From positions 1 through 13,432 of the forward strand of contig JAEZBH010000472.1 in the NCBI GenBank assembly GCA_023427285.1: 13,432 bases of DNA, written 5' to 3'. The translations under genes were made by a program, and so were the position numbers. The notes beneath the pieces were generated by a model. It did not search any database. It had not been told where the DNA came from and saw nothing but the letters and a program-made list of their open reading frames with translations. Of this stretch, positions 7,171-13,432 are shown one piece after another; position 1 is the first letter of the stretch; the number at the start of each line of letters is the position of its first letter. The stretch comes from Pseudomonadota bacterium. Its GTDB lineage: Bacteria > Pseudomonadota > Alphaproteobacteria > Sphingomonadales > Sphingomonadaceae.

Positions 7171-7992
7171 TTAGTGCGCCAGCACCAACGGCACCGGGCA
7201 GCGCTTCAGCATATCGCGCGTGACGCCGCCCATGAGGAATTCACGCGCCCTGCCATGCCCGAACGCGCCCATCACCAGATAGGACGCATGATAGATACGC
7301 ACCGCCTCAAGCAAAACGGCGGTGACGGTGCGATCCCCGAGCGGCAGCTCATAAACCTCGGAGGTAATGCCATGACGGCCAAGATAGGCCCTCACCTGCT
7401 CGCCGCCGATGCCGGGCCGCTCTCCCTCCACCGTCACGACCACCACGGTTGCAGCGCATTTCAGCAACGGCACGGCGTTGCGCAGGGCATGGGCGCACGC
7501 GACGCTGCCGTCCCAGGCAACCAGCACGCTGCCATTGGGCATGAACCCGGCTGCCGTCTCCGGCCCCGCCAGCTCAGGGATGGCCATGACCGGCGGGCGA
7601 AGGCGCAGCACCAGATCAGCCGCACCCGGCACCGCGCCATTCAGACGCGACGGCTGCCGGACGGAGTTGAGCAGGACAAGATCAACGAGGCGCGACTGCT
7701 CGGTGATGGTCTGGGCCAGATCGCCATCGAAACACCGGTAATCCCAGCCGTCTCCCAGCGGCGCGAAACGCTCCTGCATGGCGGCATGAAGCGCTTCCTT
7801 GTGACGGCCGATTTCATCGGCCCGCTCGGCGAGCATGCGGGCGGTGCCGAACGAGCCGGAGGCAATCAGGGCATTGGGAGACGTGACCTGAAGACAATGA
7901 ATGTAGCTGCCGCAGATGCGGGCGAGCGCCAGCGCGATCCGGCAGCGCACATCCGTGCCCTGATCCTCATCGATGACCACAAGGACATCCAA
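7171..7992 (-). CDS. Universal stress protein, tandem UspA domains
   Basis: A 273-residue cytoplasmic protein with two Usp domains (about 1-140 and 152-273), the usual tandem length. The first opens with MDVLVVIDEDQGTDVRCRIALALAR, the second with GSVLVAWDGSVACAHALRNAVPLL (about 155-178). The C-terminal domain carries GAFGHGRAREFLMGG (about 243-257), fitting the G-x2-G-x9-G nucleotide-binding motif of ATP-binding Usps; the first domain lacks an equivalent glycine-rich loop. Such proteins help cells survive starvation, low oxygen or other stresses, without a single defined reaction. The start is TTG at 7992, chosen because GGAAGGAG lies seven bases upstream and the sequence matches the family N-terminus; the ATG at 7988 is out of frame. 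The gene follows the FNR-type regulator by 214 bases in the same direction, and FNR/FixK control of Usps is common, but I see no FNR box directly before it. Confidence 0.92.
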   Translation of the reverse strand: MDVLVVIDEDQGTDVRCRIALALARICGSYIHCLQVTSPNALIASGSFGTARMLAERADEIGRHKEALHAAMQERFAPLGDGWDYRCFDGDLAQTITEQSRLVDLVLLNSVRQPSRLNGAVPGAADLVLRLRPPVMAIPELAGPETAAGFMPNGSVLVAWDGSVACAHALRNAVPLLKCAATVVVVTVEGERPGIGGEQVRAYLGRHGITSEVYELPLGDRTVTAVLLEAVRIYHASYLVMGAFGHGRAREFLMGGVTRDMLKRCPVPLVLAH

Positions 7993-8052
7993 CGCCCGGC
8001 TCCTTCCAACTCTTCCGCCGTGTCATCGCCGGAGCGCGGGGATTGTTCCGCG

Positions 8053-8108
8053 CCAGAGTCAGAAGGCCAGAGTCAGAAGGCCAGAGTCAGAGGGCCAGGG
8101 TCAGGTAA
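8053..8108. repeat. 14-bp tandem repeat (about 3.5 copies) between fnr and usp
   Basis: CCAGAGTCAGAAGG is present at 8053-8066, exactly repeated at 8067-8080, repeated with one change at 8081-8094, and continued in decayed form at 8095-8108. Further CAGGT words follow to about 8123. The array lies in the untranslated stretch between the fnr stop codon and the usp start. Read as minus-strand RNA it is rich in C and U with regular CU and UC steps, which could suit Rho loading, but that is inference. The 14-bp unit would allow slippage-driven length variation. Confidence 0.85.
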
Positions 8109-8135
8109 GACAGGTCAGGCAGGTACGGGTTCAGC

Positions 8136-8921
8136 TCAATCGCAGAACGACCTGAAGGCATCTTCCTCCAGATCGCCCGTCACGATGGCGCGCAGGCGGG
8201 CCTCGTCGAGAATTTCAACCTGCTGGGTGCTGACGAGACGGATGATCTTGTCTGCCTTCAGGTGGCTGAATTCACGGCTGACCGTCTCGATCCGCAGGCC
8301 GAGGTAATCTGCAATGTCCGTGCGCGACATGGGCAGGAACAGCATCTTGCCGTCGCCATTGCCGCACGGACCGGGGCAGTTGTGGCTGGCCAGCATCAAC
8401 AGGAAGGAGGCGATGCGCTCGGTTGCCGACTTGCGGCCCAGACGCAGAACCTGCTGGCGGGTGGCGGCCAGCTCGTGCGCCGCCAGAACGTAAAGGCGGC
8501 GTTCCAGATGCGGGTGCGCCCCGGCAAAAGCCTGGAACCGCGCCGCCGAGAACAGGCACACCTGCGCCGGAGTGACCGCCTCTGCCGAGAAGGCGTGACC
8601 GTCTTCCAGCGTCAGCCCCAGAAAATCTCCGGGGAACAGGAAGTCCGCCACCTGACGGCGGCCATCGGGCAGCATCTTGGTCAGGCGCAGCAGCCCCTCG
8701 GTGATGCTGTAGACGCTGCGGGCCGGGTCGCCCTCGAAGAACAGCGTGTCGCCCGGCTCCAGCCGCTGGGTGGAGCCGCTCTTGCGGAACGCCTGCAACT
8801 CGTCACTCTCAAGCACCCCGCAGATCGCCTTGGAACGGGCACCGCACTGGCTGCACGGGTGTCCCTCATCCAGCGTGGGCGCGGGAGGATCGAACTCAGC
8901 GGAAGGCTGCATGATCGACAT
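8136..8921 (-). CDS. fnrL: FNR-type [4Fe-4S] oxygen-sensing transcription regulator (Crp/Fnr family)
   Basis: This regulator is 261 residues from the chosen start. Cys23, Cys26, Cys34 (Cys-x2-Cys-x7-Cys) and Cys122 are placed to hold an oxygen-labile 4Fe-4S cluster; the first three have the spacing I recall for alphaproteobacterial FnrL/FnrN rather than E. coli Fnr (x5). A cyclic-nucleotide-like beta barrel follows (about 50-135), then a dimer helix and a winged helix-turn-helix with MSRTDIADYLGLRIETVSREFSHL (198-221). Glu212, Ser215 and Arg216 match the FNR residues that read TTGAT half-sites. When oxygen is low the dimer should activate anaerobic and microaerobic genes, first of all the divergent hemN. 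An ATG at 8969 would add 16 residues but has no ribosome site. The ATG at 8921 has AGGCAG nine bases upstream and puts the first cysteine at the usual distance. It heads the fnr-usp-exporter series on this strand. Confidence 0.92.
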   Translation of the reverse strand: MSIMQPSAEFDPPAPTLDEGHPCSQCGARSKAICGVLESDELQAFRKSGSTQRLEPGDTLFFEGDPARSVYSITEGLLRLTKMLPDGRRQVADFLFPGDFLGLTLEDGHAFSAEAVTPAQVCLFSAARFQAFAGAHPHLERRLYVLAAHELAATRQQVLRLGRKSATERIASFLLMLASHNCPGPCGNGDGKMLFLPMSRTDIADYLGLRIETVSREFSHLKADKIIRLVSTQQVEILDEARLRAIVTGDLEEDAFRSFCD

Positions 8922-9286
8922 ACTGGAGCACTGCCTACTATCGCGCCCAAAAAAAGGCACAGGTTTCATGAAGCGGCAGCAGCACTGGCCCCCTTGATGT
9001 CACCAAGGCAGACGTTTGCAACACACAGGACTTTAGTTTCTTGCTTTTATCAATCTTGCCGTTGCCCACCCGAAAGGAACAACTGCCAGACGCTTCTTAA
9101 CCGCTATCCTTTTCCCTTACCCCGTTCCTCTGCGAAAATAAACATAGCAAAAGGACGCAGCCCAGACGTGACGCGGCAGCGGCGAAATCGGGCGGGACAT
9201 GATCCAGATCAAAGCGCCAAATGGTTAACCAAGGCAAACGACTTGGGTCGATTCAGACCAATAAAGGTTCAGGAGAGTCCCGCGTC
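8922..9286. other. Divergent fnr/hemN control region
   Basis: This 365-base region lies between the two divergent genes and should hold both promoters. Nearest fnr are an imperfect 17-bp dyad (8992-9008) and a second FNR-like half-site pair at 9041-9053. A run rich in A and T spans about 9095-9155, and the best FNR box is at 9199-9212. Between that box and hemN are the palindrome TGGTTAACCA (9222-9231) and CCAAG/CTTGG (9229-9233 with 9042 plus 200, that is 9242-9246). No coding frame is credible and no sigma-70 consensus pair is clear. I see no RNA gene. Confidence 0.7.
9199..9212 (+). promoter_or_regulatory. FNR box upstream of hemN
   Basis: ATGAT-CCAG-ATCAA matches the FNR consensus TTGAT-N4-ATCAA at nine of ten positions, including the whole right half-site. 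Its centre (9205.5) is about 81 bases before the hemN ATG. If FNR acts at the common -41.5 position, transcription would start near 9247, leaving a leader of about 40 bases. A cognate FNR-type regulator with the correct Glu-x2-Ser-Arg recognition residues is encoded divergently next to it. HemN is a classical FNR-activated gene. Confidence 0.75.
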
Positions 9287-10639
9287 ATGTCCGACGTTGT
9301 AATGCGTTATGCCGATCGGCTGCTGCCCCGCTATACCAGTTACCCGACCGCTCCCCACTTCAAGGCGGAGATCGGTGCCAGCAACTATGGCGCCTGGCTG
9401 ACGTCCCTGCCTGAGAACGACACGCTTTCCCTTTATTTTCACGTGCCTTTTTGCCGGGCGATGTGCTGGTATTGCGGCTGCCACACCAGCGTGACCAAGC
9501 GCGACGAGCCCATTGCGCGCTACATTGAGGCGCTGAAGACGGAAATTGACCTGACCGCTGGCCACCTCAACGGCAAGCGCACCGTCACCCATATTCATTT
9601 CGGGGGCGGCACTCCGACCCTGATGAAGCCGGAGCAGTTCATTGACCTGATGGCGCATGTGCGCCGCCGGTTCGAGATTGCGGCAAACGCCGAGATCGCC
9701 GTCGAGATCGACCCGCGCACCCTGACGACAGAGATGTGCGCCGCGCTGGCCGAAGGCGGCGTGAACCGCGCCAGCCTTGGCGTGCAGAGCTTCGATTCCA
9801 AGGTGCAGCACGCCATCAACCGGGTGCAGACCTTCGACCAGACCCGCGAGGCCGCCCACAACCTGCGCCGCGCCGGAATTCTGTCGCTGAATATGGACCT
9901 GCTCTACGGCCTGCCCGAGCAGACCGTGCTCTCCTGCATCGAGACCACCCAGCGCGTGCTGCGGCTGGCGCCGGACCGCCTCTCCGTCTTCGGTTATGCG
10001 CATGTGCCGGGCTTCAAGCCGCACCAGCGCAAGATTGCAGAAGAAACCCTGCCGAATGCGGAAACCCGCCACGCGCAGGCCGAGTACATTGCCGCCGTGC
10101 TGCAAACGGCTGGCTACCAGCGCATTGGCCTTGACCATTACGCCCGCCCCTCCGACCCGCTGGCCGTTGCCGCCCGCGAAGGCACGCTGCACCGCAACTT
10201 TCAGGGCTACACCACCGACGATGCCAGCGCGCTCATCGGCTTTGGCGCATCTTCCATTGGCCGGCTGCCCGGCGGCTTCGTGCAGAATGCGGTGACGACC
10301 GGCGACTATCTGCGCGCCATCGAGAGCGGCAACCTTGCAACCGTAAAGGGCTATGCGCTGACCCGCGAAGACCGGCTGCGCGCTGCCATCATCGAGCGGG
10401 TGATGTGCGATTACACGGTCGATCTGGAGACCATCTGCCAGCGCTTCGGCGTGAGCCCGGACGAGGTGCTGGCCCGCTCGACGCCGATGCTCGACACGCT
10501 GGTGGCCGACGGCATTGCCGAGCGCAGCCGCTACACCATCCGCGTGCAGAGCAAGGCCCGCCCGCTGGTGCGCGCGGTGGCCGCCGCGTTCGACCAGTAT
10601 CTGGGGCAAGGCCAGGCGCGCCACGCCCCGGCGGTGTAA
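9287..10639 (+). CDS. hemN: Oxygen-independent coproporphyrinogen III oxidase (radical SAM)
   Basis: A 450-residue protein close to the usual HemN length of about 457. It oxidatively decarboxylates two propionate side chains of coproporphyrinogen III to give protoporphyrinogen IX without oxygen, in cytoplasmic haem synthesis. The radical-SAM signature is FHVPFCRAMCWYCGC (51-65): Cys56, Cys60 and Cys63 (C-x3-C-x2-C) ligate the cluster, and Cys65 matches the extra conserved cysteine of true HemN, unlike HemW. GGGTPT (about 105-110) is the SAM-binding glycine motif, and the N-terminal RYTSYPTAPHF is HemN-specific. The ATG at 9287 is chosen over an in-frame ATG at 9221 because AGGAGAG lies nine bases upstream and the family starts here. 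The gene follows an FNR box and is divergent from fnr. Its stop codon is only seven bases from that of the convergent lysR gene, with no terminator hairpin between them. Confidence 0.97.
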   Translation: MSDVVMRYADRLLPRYTSYPTAPHFKAEIGASNYGAWLTSLPENDTLSLYFHVPFCRAMCWYCGCHTSVTKRDEPIARYIEALKTEIDLTAGHLNGKRTVTHIHFGGGTPTLMKPEQFIDLMAHVRRRFEIAANAEIAVEIDPRTLTTEMCAALAEGGVNRASLGVQSFDSKVQHAINRVQTFDQTREAAHNLRRAGILSLNMDLLYGLPEQTVLSCIETTQRVLRLAPDRLSVFGYAHVPGFKPHQRKIAEETLPNAETRHAQAEYIAAVLQTAGYQRIGLDHYARPSDPLAVAAREGTLHRNFQGYTTDDASALIGFGASSIGRLPGGFVQNAVTTGDYLRAIESGNLATVKGYALTREDRLRAAIIERVMCDYTVDLETICQRFGVSPDEVLARSTPMLDTLVADGIAERSRYTIRVQSKARPLVRAVAAAFDQYLGQGQARHAPAV

Positions 10640-10646
10640 AGGCAGA

Positions 10647-11609
10647 TCAGAGCGTGACGAACGGCGGCGCGGCTGAGGTAAAGCCTTCGTGCTTGGCCAG
10701 CATGAGCGCCGCCCGCTGACGCTCGGCCACGCATTCCCGGCCCAGAAAATCCAGAAGCGCCCGCACGGAGGGCAGCAAGCCGCGCCGTGACGGGAACACA
10801 GCGTGGATGATGCCCGCCTGCGGCCGCCAGTCCGGCAGGGCATGGACCAGCCTGCCCGCCTCCACATCCTGCCAGACCATCATGGTGGGCAGCTGCACGA
10901 TGCCGATTCCGGCAAGCGCCGCCTCACGCAGGCTCGCCATGTCATCCGTCACCAGACGGGGGCGATGCGGGACGGTGGCGGTCTGCCCGTCAGGGTGCGC
11001 AAGACGCCATGCGTGATCGCGCCGGGGCGGGCCGAGATCAAGGCTGGGCAGACCCGCAAGATCGGCGGGCGAGGCCAGCGGCGCGGCCAGCAGCGCAGGA
11101 CTGGCGACAAGGCATTGGGTGCTCTGGTCAAGCTGACGCATCACGAGGTCAGTTGCCTCCAGCGGCGGGAAGCGCACGCGAATGGCCAGATCAAACCCCT
11201 CTGCAATCACGTCCACCCGGCGGTTGGTTGCCTCCAGATGCACCTCGACCGCCGGGTTTTCCTGCATGAAGCGGCTGATGAGCGCGCCGAACTGGAAGGA
11301 CAGCAGCGCAATCGGGCAGCTGAGGCGGATGACGCCGCGCGGCTCGGAGCGCGCCTGGGCGATCAGCTGGTCTGCCGCCTCCGCCTCCACCAGCATGGCA
11401 ACGCAGCGCTCGTAATATTCCCGCCCGATTTCCGTGATCGCAAACCGGCGCGACGAGCGGTTCAGCAAGCGCACGCCCAGCCGCTCCTCCAGCGCCAGAA
11501 TGCGGCGGCTGAGCTTGGATTTTTGCAGGCCGAGCACGCGGGCAGCCGCAGAAAAGCCGCCGTGATCCACCACGGCGACGAAGTAGGCGAGGTCGTTCAG
11601 ATCGTTCAT
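10647..11609 (-). CDS. LysR-type transcriptional regulator (pirin-divergent)
   Basis: A 320-residue LysR-family protein. The N-terminal helix-turn-helix (about 1-60) reads MNDLNDLAYFVAVVDHGGFS, then AAARVLGLQKSKLSRRILALEERLG, with typical LysR residues; the rest is a two-lobed inducer-binding domain (about 90-300). QKSKLSRRI and the GREYYERCV linker place it in the CrgA/DsdC-like group often found next to pirin or oxidoreductase genes. The ATG at 11609 is chosen because the domain begins there; an in-frame ATG at 11660 would add 17 non-conserved residues. It diverges from pirin, with two inverted repeats between (11607-11630 overlapping its own start codon, and 11661-11685). That layout suggests autorepression and control of pirin. 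The inducer cannot be inferred. The 3' end converges on hemN. Confidence 0.92.
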   Translation of the reverse strand: MNDLNDLAYFVAVVDHGGFSAAARVLGLQKSKLSRRILALEERLGVRLLNRSSRRFAITEIGREYYERCVAMLVEAEAADQLIAQARSEPRGVIRLSCPIALLSFQFGALISRFMQENPAVEVHLEATNRRVDVIAEGFDLAIRVRFPPLEATDLVMRQLDQSTQCLVASPALLAAPLASPADLAGLPSLDLGPPRRDHAWRLAHPDGQTATVPHRPRLVTDDMASLREAALAGIGIVQLPTMMVWQDVEAGRLVHALPDWRPQAGIIHAVFPSRRGLLPSVRALLDFLGRECVAERQRAALMLAKHEGFTSAAPPFVTL

Positions 11610-11630
11610 CGTTCTATTGATAGGACGATG
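11607..11630. promoter_or_regulatory. 24-bp near-perfect inverted repeat overlapping the lysR start codon
   Basis: The outer arms CATCGT (11607-11612) and ACGATG (11625-11630) and the inner arms CTAT (11614-11617) and ATAG (11620-11623) are symmetric. There is one mismatched pair (T11613 with G11624) and a non-symmetric TG centre, so ten of twelve pairs are complementary. The left edge is the lysR start codon on the minus strand. CTAT-N2-ATAG cores are typical of LysR-family operators (T-N11-A geometry), so the likely role is LysR autoregulation. Confidence 0.6.
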
Positions 11631-11660
11631 CGTCGTTTCCCGCAATCTTTCGGCACTCAC

Positions 11661-11685
11661 GTTGCAGTGTTATCTCAACTGCAAC
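11661..11685. promoter_or_regulatory. 25-bp inverted repeat in the lysR-pirin intergenic region
   Basis: GTTGCAGT (11661-11668) and ACTGCAAC (11678-11685) are perfect 8-bp arms around a 9-base spacer. The centre is 54 bases before the pirin ATG and about 54 bases from the centre of the other dyad. This could be the high-affinity site of the divergent LysR regulator at the pirin promoter. No clear -35/-10 pair is seen, so the promoter itself is not placed. Confidence 0.6.
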
Positions 11686-11726
11686 ACCGCGCTGCCCGAG
11701 TGCGGCAGCCGCGCAGGAGACACGAC

Positions 11727-12608
11727 ATGAGCAAGAAGATTCTGGGCCGTTTCGGCAACGATCGCAGCCACTGGGTGGGCGACGGGTTTCCGGTTCGCTC
11801 GCTCTTCTCCTACAATTCGCTGGGCGCGCACATCAGCCCGTTCCTGCTGCTGGACTATGCCGGGCCGCGCTATTTCGACCCGACCAAGGATCGGCGGGGC
11901 GTGGGCCGACACCCCCACAGAGGGTTCGAGACCGTGACCATCGTTTATGACGGCGAGGTGGAACATCGGGATTCGGCTGGCAACGGCGGCGTCATCGGCC
12001 CCGGCGACGTGCAGTGGATGACGGCGGCGGGCGGCATTATTCACGAGGAGTACCACTCCCCAGCCTTCGCCAAAACCGGCGGCCCGTTCCGCATGGTGCA
12101 GCTTTGGGTCAACCTTCCGGCCAAGGACAAGATGGCCCCGGCCGGATACCAGGGCATTACCGCCGCAGACATTCCAACGGTGACGCTGCCGGAAGGCGCT
12201 GGCACCGCGCGCATCATCGCCGGAGAACTGGCGGGCGCAAAGGGCCCAGCCCGCACCTTCACGCCCATCAACATGTGGGACGTGCGCCTGCGGGTTGACG
12301 CGAACGTGACGCTTGATCTGCCGGAAGGTCACACCAGCCTCCTTGTGGTGCTGGGCGGCCATGTGACGGTGAGCAATGCGGACGGCGAGAGCCAGCAGGC
12401 CGGTGAAGCCGAAGTGCTGCTCCTCAGCCGCGAGGGCAAAACCGCAACCGTGCATGCGGATGGCGATGCGACGCTTCTGGTTCTGACCGGCGAGCCGATT
12501 GATGAGCCCATTGCGGGTTACGGCCCGTTCGTGATGAACACCGAGGAGGAAATTCGTCAGGCGATTAATGATTTCAATAACGGTCGCTTCGTGACCAACG
12601 CCGCGTAA
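11727..12608 (+). CDS. Pirin family protein
   Basis: A 293-residue bicupin with the metal site of pirins: His62 and His64 in RHPHRGFETVTIVYDGEVEHRDS (61-83), then His106 and Glu108 in AAGGIIHEEYHS (100-111), spaced as in human pirin and E. coli YhhW. The second cupin (about 180-275) has no metal ligands, as usual. Some bacterial pirins act as quercetin 2,3-dioxygenases and others bind enzymes or regulators, so the reaction here is unknown. No signal peptide is visible; it should be cytoplasmic. The ATG is seven bases after an AGGAG ribosome site (11715-11719). It is divergent from a LysR-type regulator whose likely operators lie upstream, and is followed after a hairpin-rich spacer by a cysteine hydrolase gene on the same strand. 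Confidence 0.95.
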   Translation: MSKKILGRFGNDRSHWVGDGFPVRSLFSYNSLGAHISPFLLLDYAGPRYFDPTKDRRGVGRHPHRGFETVTIVYDGEVEHRDSAGNGGVIGPGDVQWMTAAGGIIHEEYHSPAFAKTGGPFRMVQLWVNLPAKDKMAPAGYQGITAADIPTVTLPEGAGTARIIAGELAGAKGPARTFTPINMWDVRLRVDANVTLDLPEGHTSLLVVLGGHVTVSNADGESQQAGEAEVLLLSREGKTATVHADGDATLLVLTGEPIDEPIAGYGPFVMNTEEEIRQAINDFNNGRFVTNAA

Positions 12609-12615
12609 GAACAAA

Positions 12616-12650
12616 AGGCCCGGCCCTTGCCACGGCAGGGAGCCGGGCCT
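12616..12650. terminator. Strong GC-rich hairpin after pirin (probable bidirectional terminator)
   Basis: AGGCCCGGC (12616-12624) pairs perfectly with GCCGGGCCT (12642-12650). Inside it CCCTTGCC (12624-12631) pairs with GGCAGGG (12634-12640) with one bulged T. The hairpin begins seven bases after the pirin stop codon. On the plus strand the T-rich tract (ATTTCTTTT, 12660-12668) is displaced by about ten bases. On the minus strand the hairpin is followed at once by TTTTGTTCTT, the better intrinsic-terminator geometry. Confidence 0.7.
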
Positions 12651-12702
12651 CCCTACCCCATTTCTTTTCAACATCGGCAAGGGCCTGCCCGCCTCGACCC
12701 GA

Positions 12703-12738
12703 CCCTTCCCTGAACCATGTCAGGAAGGGACCCCTTCC
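12703..12738 (+). promoter_or_regulatory. Two mutually exclusive hairpins in the leader of the hydrolase gene
   Basis: CCCTTCCCTGA (12703-12713) pairs with TCAGGAAGGG (12720-12729) with one bulged C and a six-base loop. The same middle arm, GGAAGG (12723-12728), also pairs perfectly with CCTTCC (12733-12738) around GACC. Only one structure can form at a time. The second ends 17 bases before the AGGAG ribosome site of the hydrolase gene (12756-12760). A regulatory switch or attenuator is possible but unproven; RNA processing or stability is equally plausible. Confidence 0.45.
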
Positions 12739-12768
12739 GTGCGGGCAAATTCAACAGGAGTAAAAGCC

Positions 12769-13395
12769 ATGACCAAGCCTTATGTGCGCCTCGACAAGGA
12801 CAACGCCGCCGTTCTTTTGGTGGACCATCAGGCGGGTTTGCTGTCGCTGGTGCGCGACATCGACCCCGACAAATTCAAGAACAACGTGCTGGCGCTGGGC
12901 GACCTGGCCAAATATTTCAACCTGCCGACCATTCTGACCACCAGCTTCGAGACCGGCCCGAACGGCCCCCTGGTGCCCGAGCTGAAAGAGCAGTTTCCGG
13001 ATGCGCCGTATATTGCCCGCCCCGGCCAGATCAACGCCTGGGACAACGAGGAATTCGTTGCCGCCATCAAGGCGACCGGCAAGAAGCAGCTCATTATTGC
13101 AGGCGTGGTGACGGAAGTGTGCGTGGCGTTCCCGACGCTCTCCGCCCTTGCGGAAGGCTATGACGTGTTCGTGGTGACGGACGCTTCGGGCACGTTCAAC
13201 GAGATCACCCGCCATTCGGCATGGGATCGCATGTCAGCCGCCGGCGCACAGCTGATGACCTGGTTCGGCGTTGCCTGCGAACTGCACCGCGACTGGCGCA
13301 ACGACATCGAGGGTCTGGGCGCGCTGTTCTCCAACCACATCCCCGATTATCGCAACCTCATCACCAGCTATTCAACGATGACGGCTGGTAAGTAA
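12769..13395 (+). CDS. Isochorismatase-family cysteine hydrolase, YcaC-like
   Basis: A 208-residue cytoplasmic hydrolase, the same length as E. coli YcaC. The catalytic triad expected for YcaC is present at the family positions: Asp19 (AVLLVDHQAG, 14-23), Arg84 (YIARPGQINAWDN, 81-93) and Cys118 (IAGVVTEVCVAFP, 110-122). Homologues hydrolyse C-N or related bonds, but YcaC substrates are unknown, so I give no reaction. The ATG at 12769 is eight bases after AGGAG (12756-12760); an in-frame GTG at 12739 lacks support. It lies 160 bases downstream of pirin, past a strong hairpin, so it may have its own promoter or be expressed by readthrough. Its leader contains two competing hairpins. Confidence 0.93.
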   Translation: MTKPYVRLDKDNAAVLLVDHQAGLLSLVRDIDPDKFKNNVLALGDLAKYFNLPTILTTSFETGPNGPLVPELKEQFPDAPYIARPGQINAWDNEEFVAAIKATGKKQLIIAGVVTEVCVAFPTLSALAEGYDVFVVTDASGTFNEITRHSAWDRMSAAGAQLMTWFGVACELHRDWRNDIEGLGALFSNHIPDYRNLITSYSTMTAGK

Positions 13396-13432
13396 GTCAC
13401 TCAACCCCGGCGGCGCTCACGCACCATGCAGG
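13396..13432. other. Short 3' flank after the hydrolase gene
   Basis: Only 37 bases follow the hydrolase stop codon. I see no hairpin terminator, ribosome site or coding start that can be supported here. Confidence 0.5.

Noticed and set aside
10640..10646. Terminator search between the convergent hemN and lysR genes
   Set aside because: Only seven bases separate the stop codons and no hairpin with a T-tract is visible. Termination, if efficient, must be Rho-dependent or lie inside the opposing gene.
10803..11726. Plus-strand open frame continuous upstream with the pirin frame (would give a 601-residue protein)
   Set aside because: The upstream 308 codons lie opposite the LysR gene and have no domain. 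The pirin ATG at 11727 has its own AGGAG site and matches the family start.
12717..13163. Alternative plus-strand frame starting in the hairpin loop before the hydrolase gene
   Set aside because: It overlaps the hydrolase gene out of frame, lacks a ribosome site and has no recognisable domain.

Overview
The window looks like chromosome from a GC-rich Proteobacterium, most likely an alphaproteobacterium. The clues are a six-gene ('group 2') Mrp antiporter operon with mrpA and mrpB fused, an FnrL/FnrN-type redox regulator with Cys-x2-Cys-x7-Cys spacing, and the codon bias. I cannot name a genus. There are no RNA genes, insertion sequences, CRISPR arrays or phage genes, and the coding content is conventional housekeeping and stress physiology. 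I found no convincing undescribed multi-gene system; the less expected material lies in the intergenic DNA.

Layout. (1) Bases 5304 down to 1, minus strand: mrpAB-C-D-E-F-G, a multisubunit Na+/H+ antiporter whose genes overlap or nearly touch; mrpG runs off the left edge. MrpE is unusually short. (2) 5305-5616: a 312-base gap with the mrp leader and an AT-rich cluster of inverted repeats. (3) 5617-8921, minus strand: in transcription order an FNR-type regulator, a tandem-domain universal stress protein and a 14-helix (DHA2) drug exporter. A 14-bp tandem repeat separates fnr from usp, and a 13-bp palindrome sits at the start of the exporter gene. (4) 8922-9286: the divergent fnr/hemN control region, with a 9/10 match to the FNR box on the hemN side. 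(5) 9287-10639, plus strand: hemN, oxygen-independent coproporphyrinogen III dehydrogenase. (6) 10647-11609, minus strand: a LysR-type regulator convergent with hemN. (7) 11727-13395, plus strand: a pirin gene divergent from lysR, then a YcaC-like cysteine hydrolase gene. Two inverted repeats lie between lysR and pirin; a hairpin-rich spacer lies between pirin and the hydrolase.

How the genes fit together. FNR is expected to sense low oxygen and activate hemN so that haem synthesis continues without O2. The adjacent usp is a plausible further target. Mrp maintains Na+ and pH homeostasis, and the DHA2 exporter adds efflux. The LysR-pirin-hydrolase block looks like a separate locally regulated module, in which LysR probably controls its own gene and pirin through the shared intergenic region.
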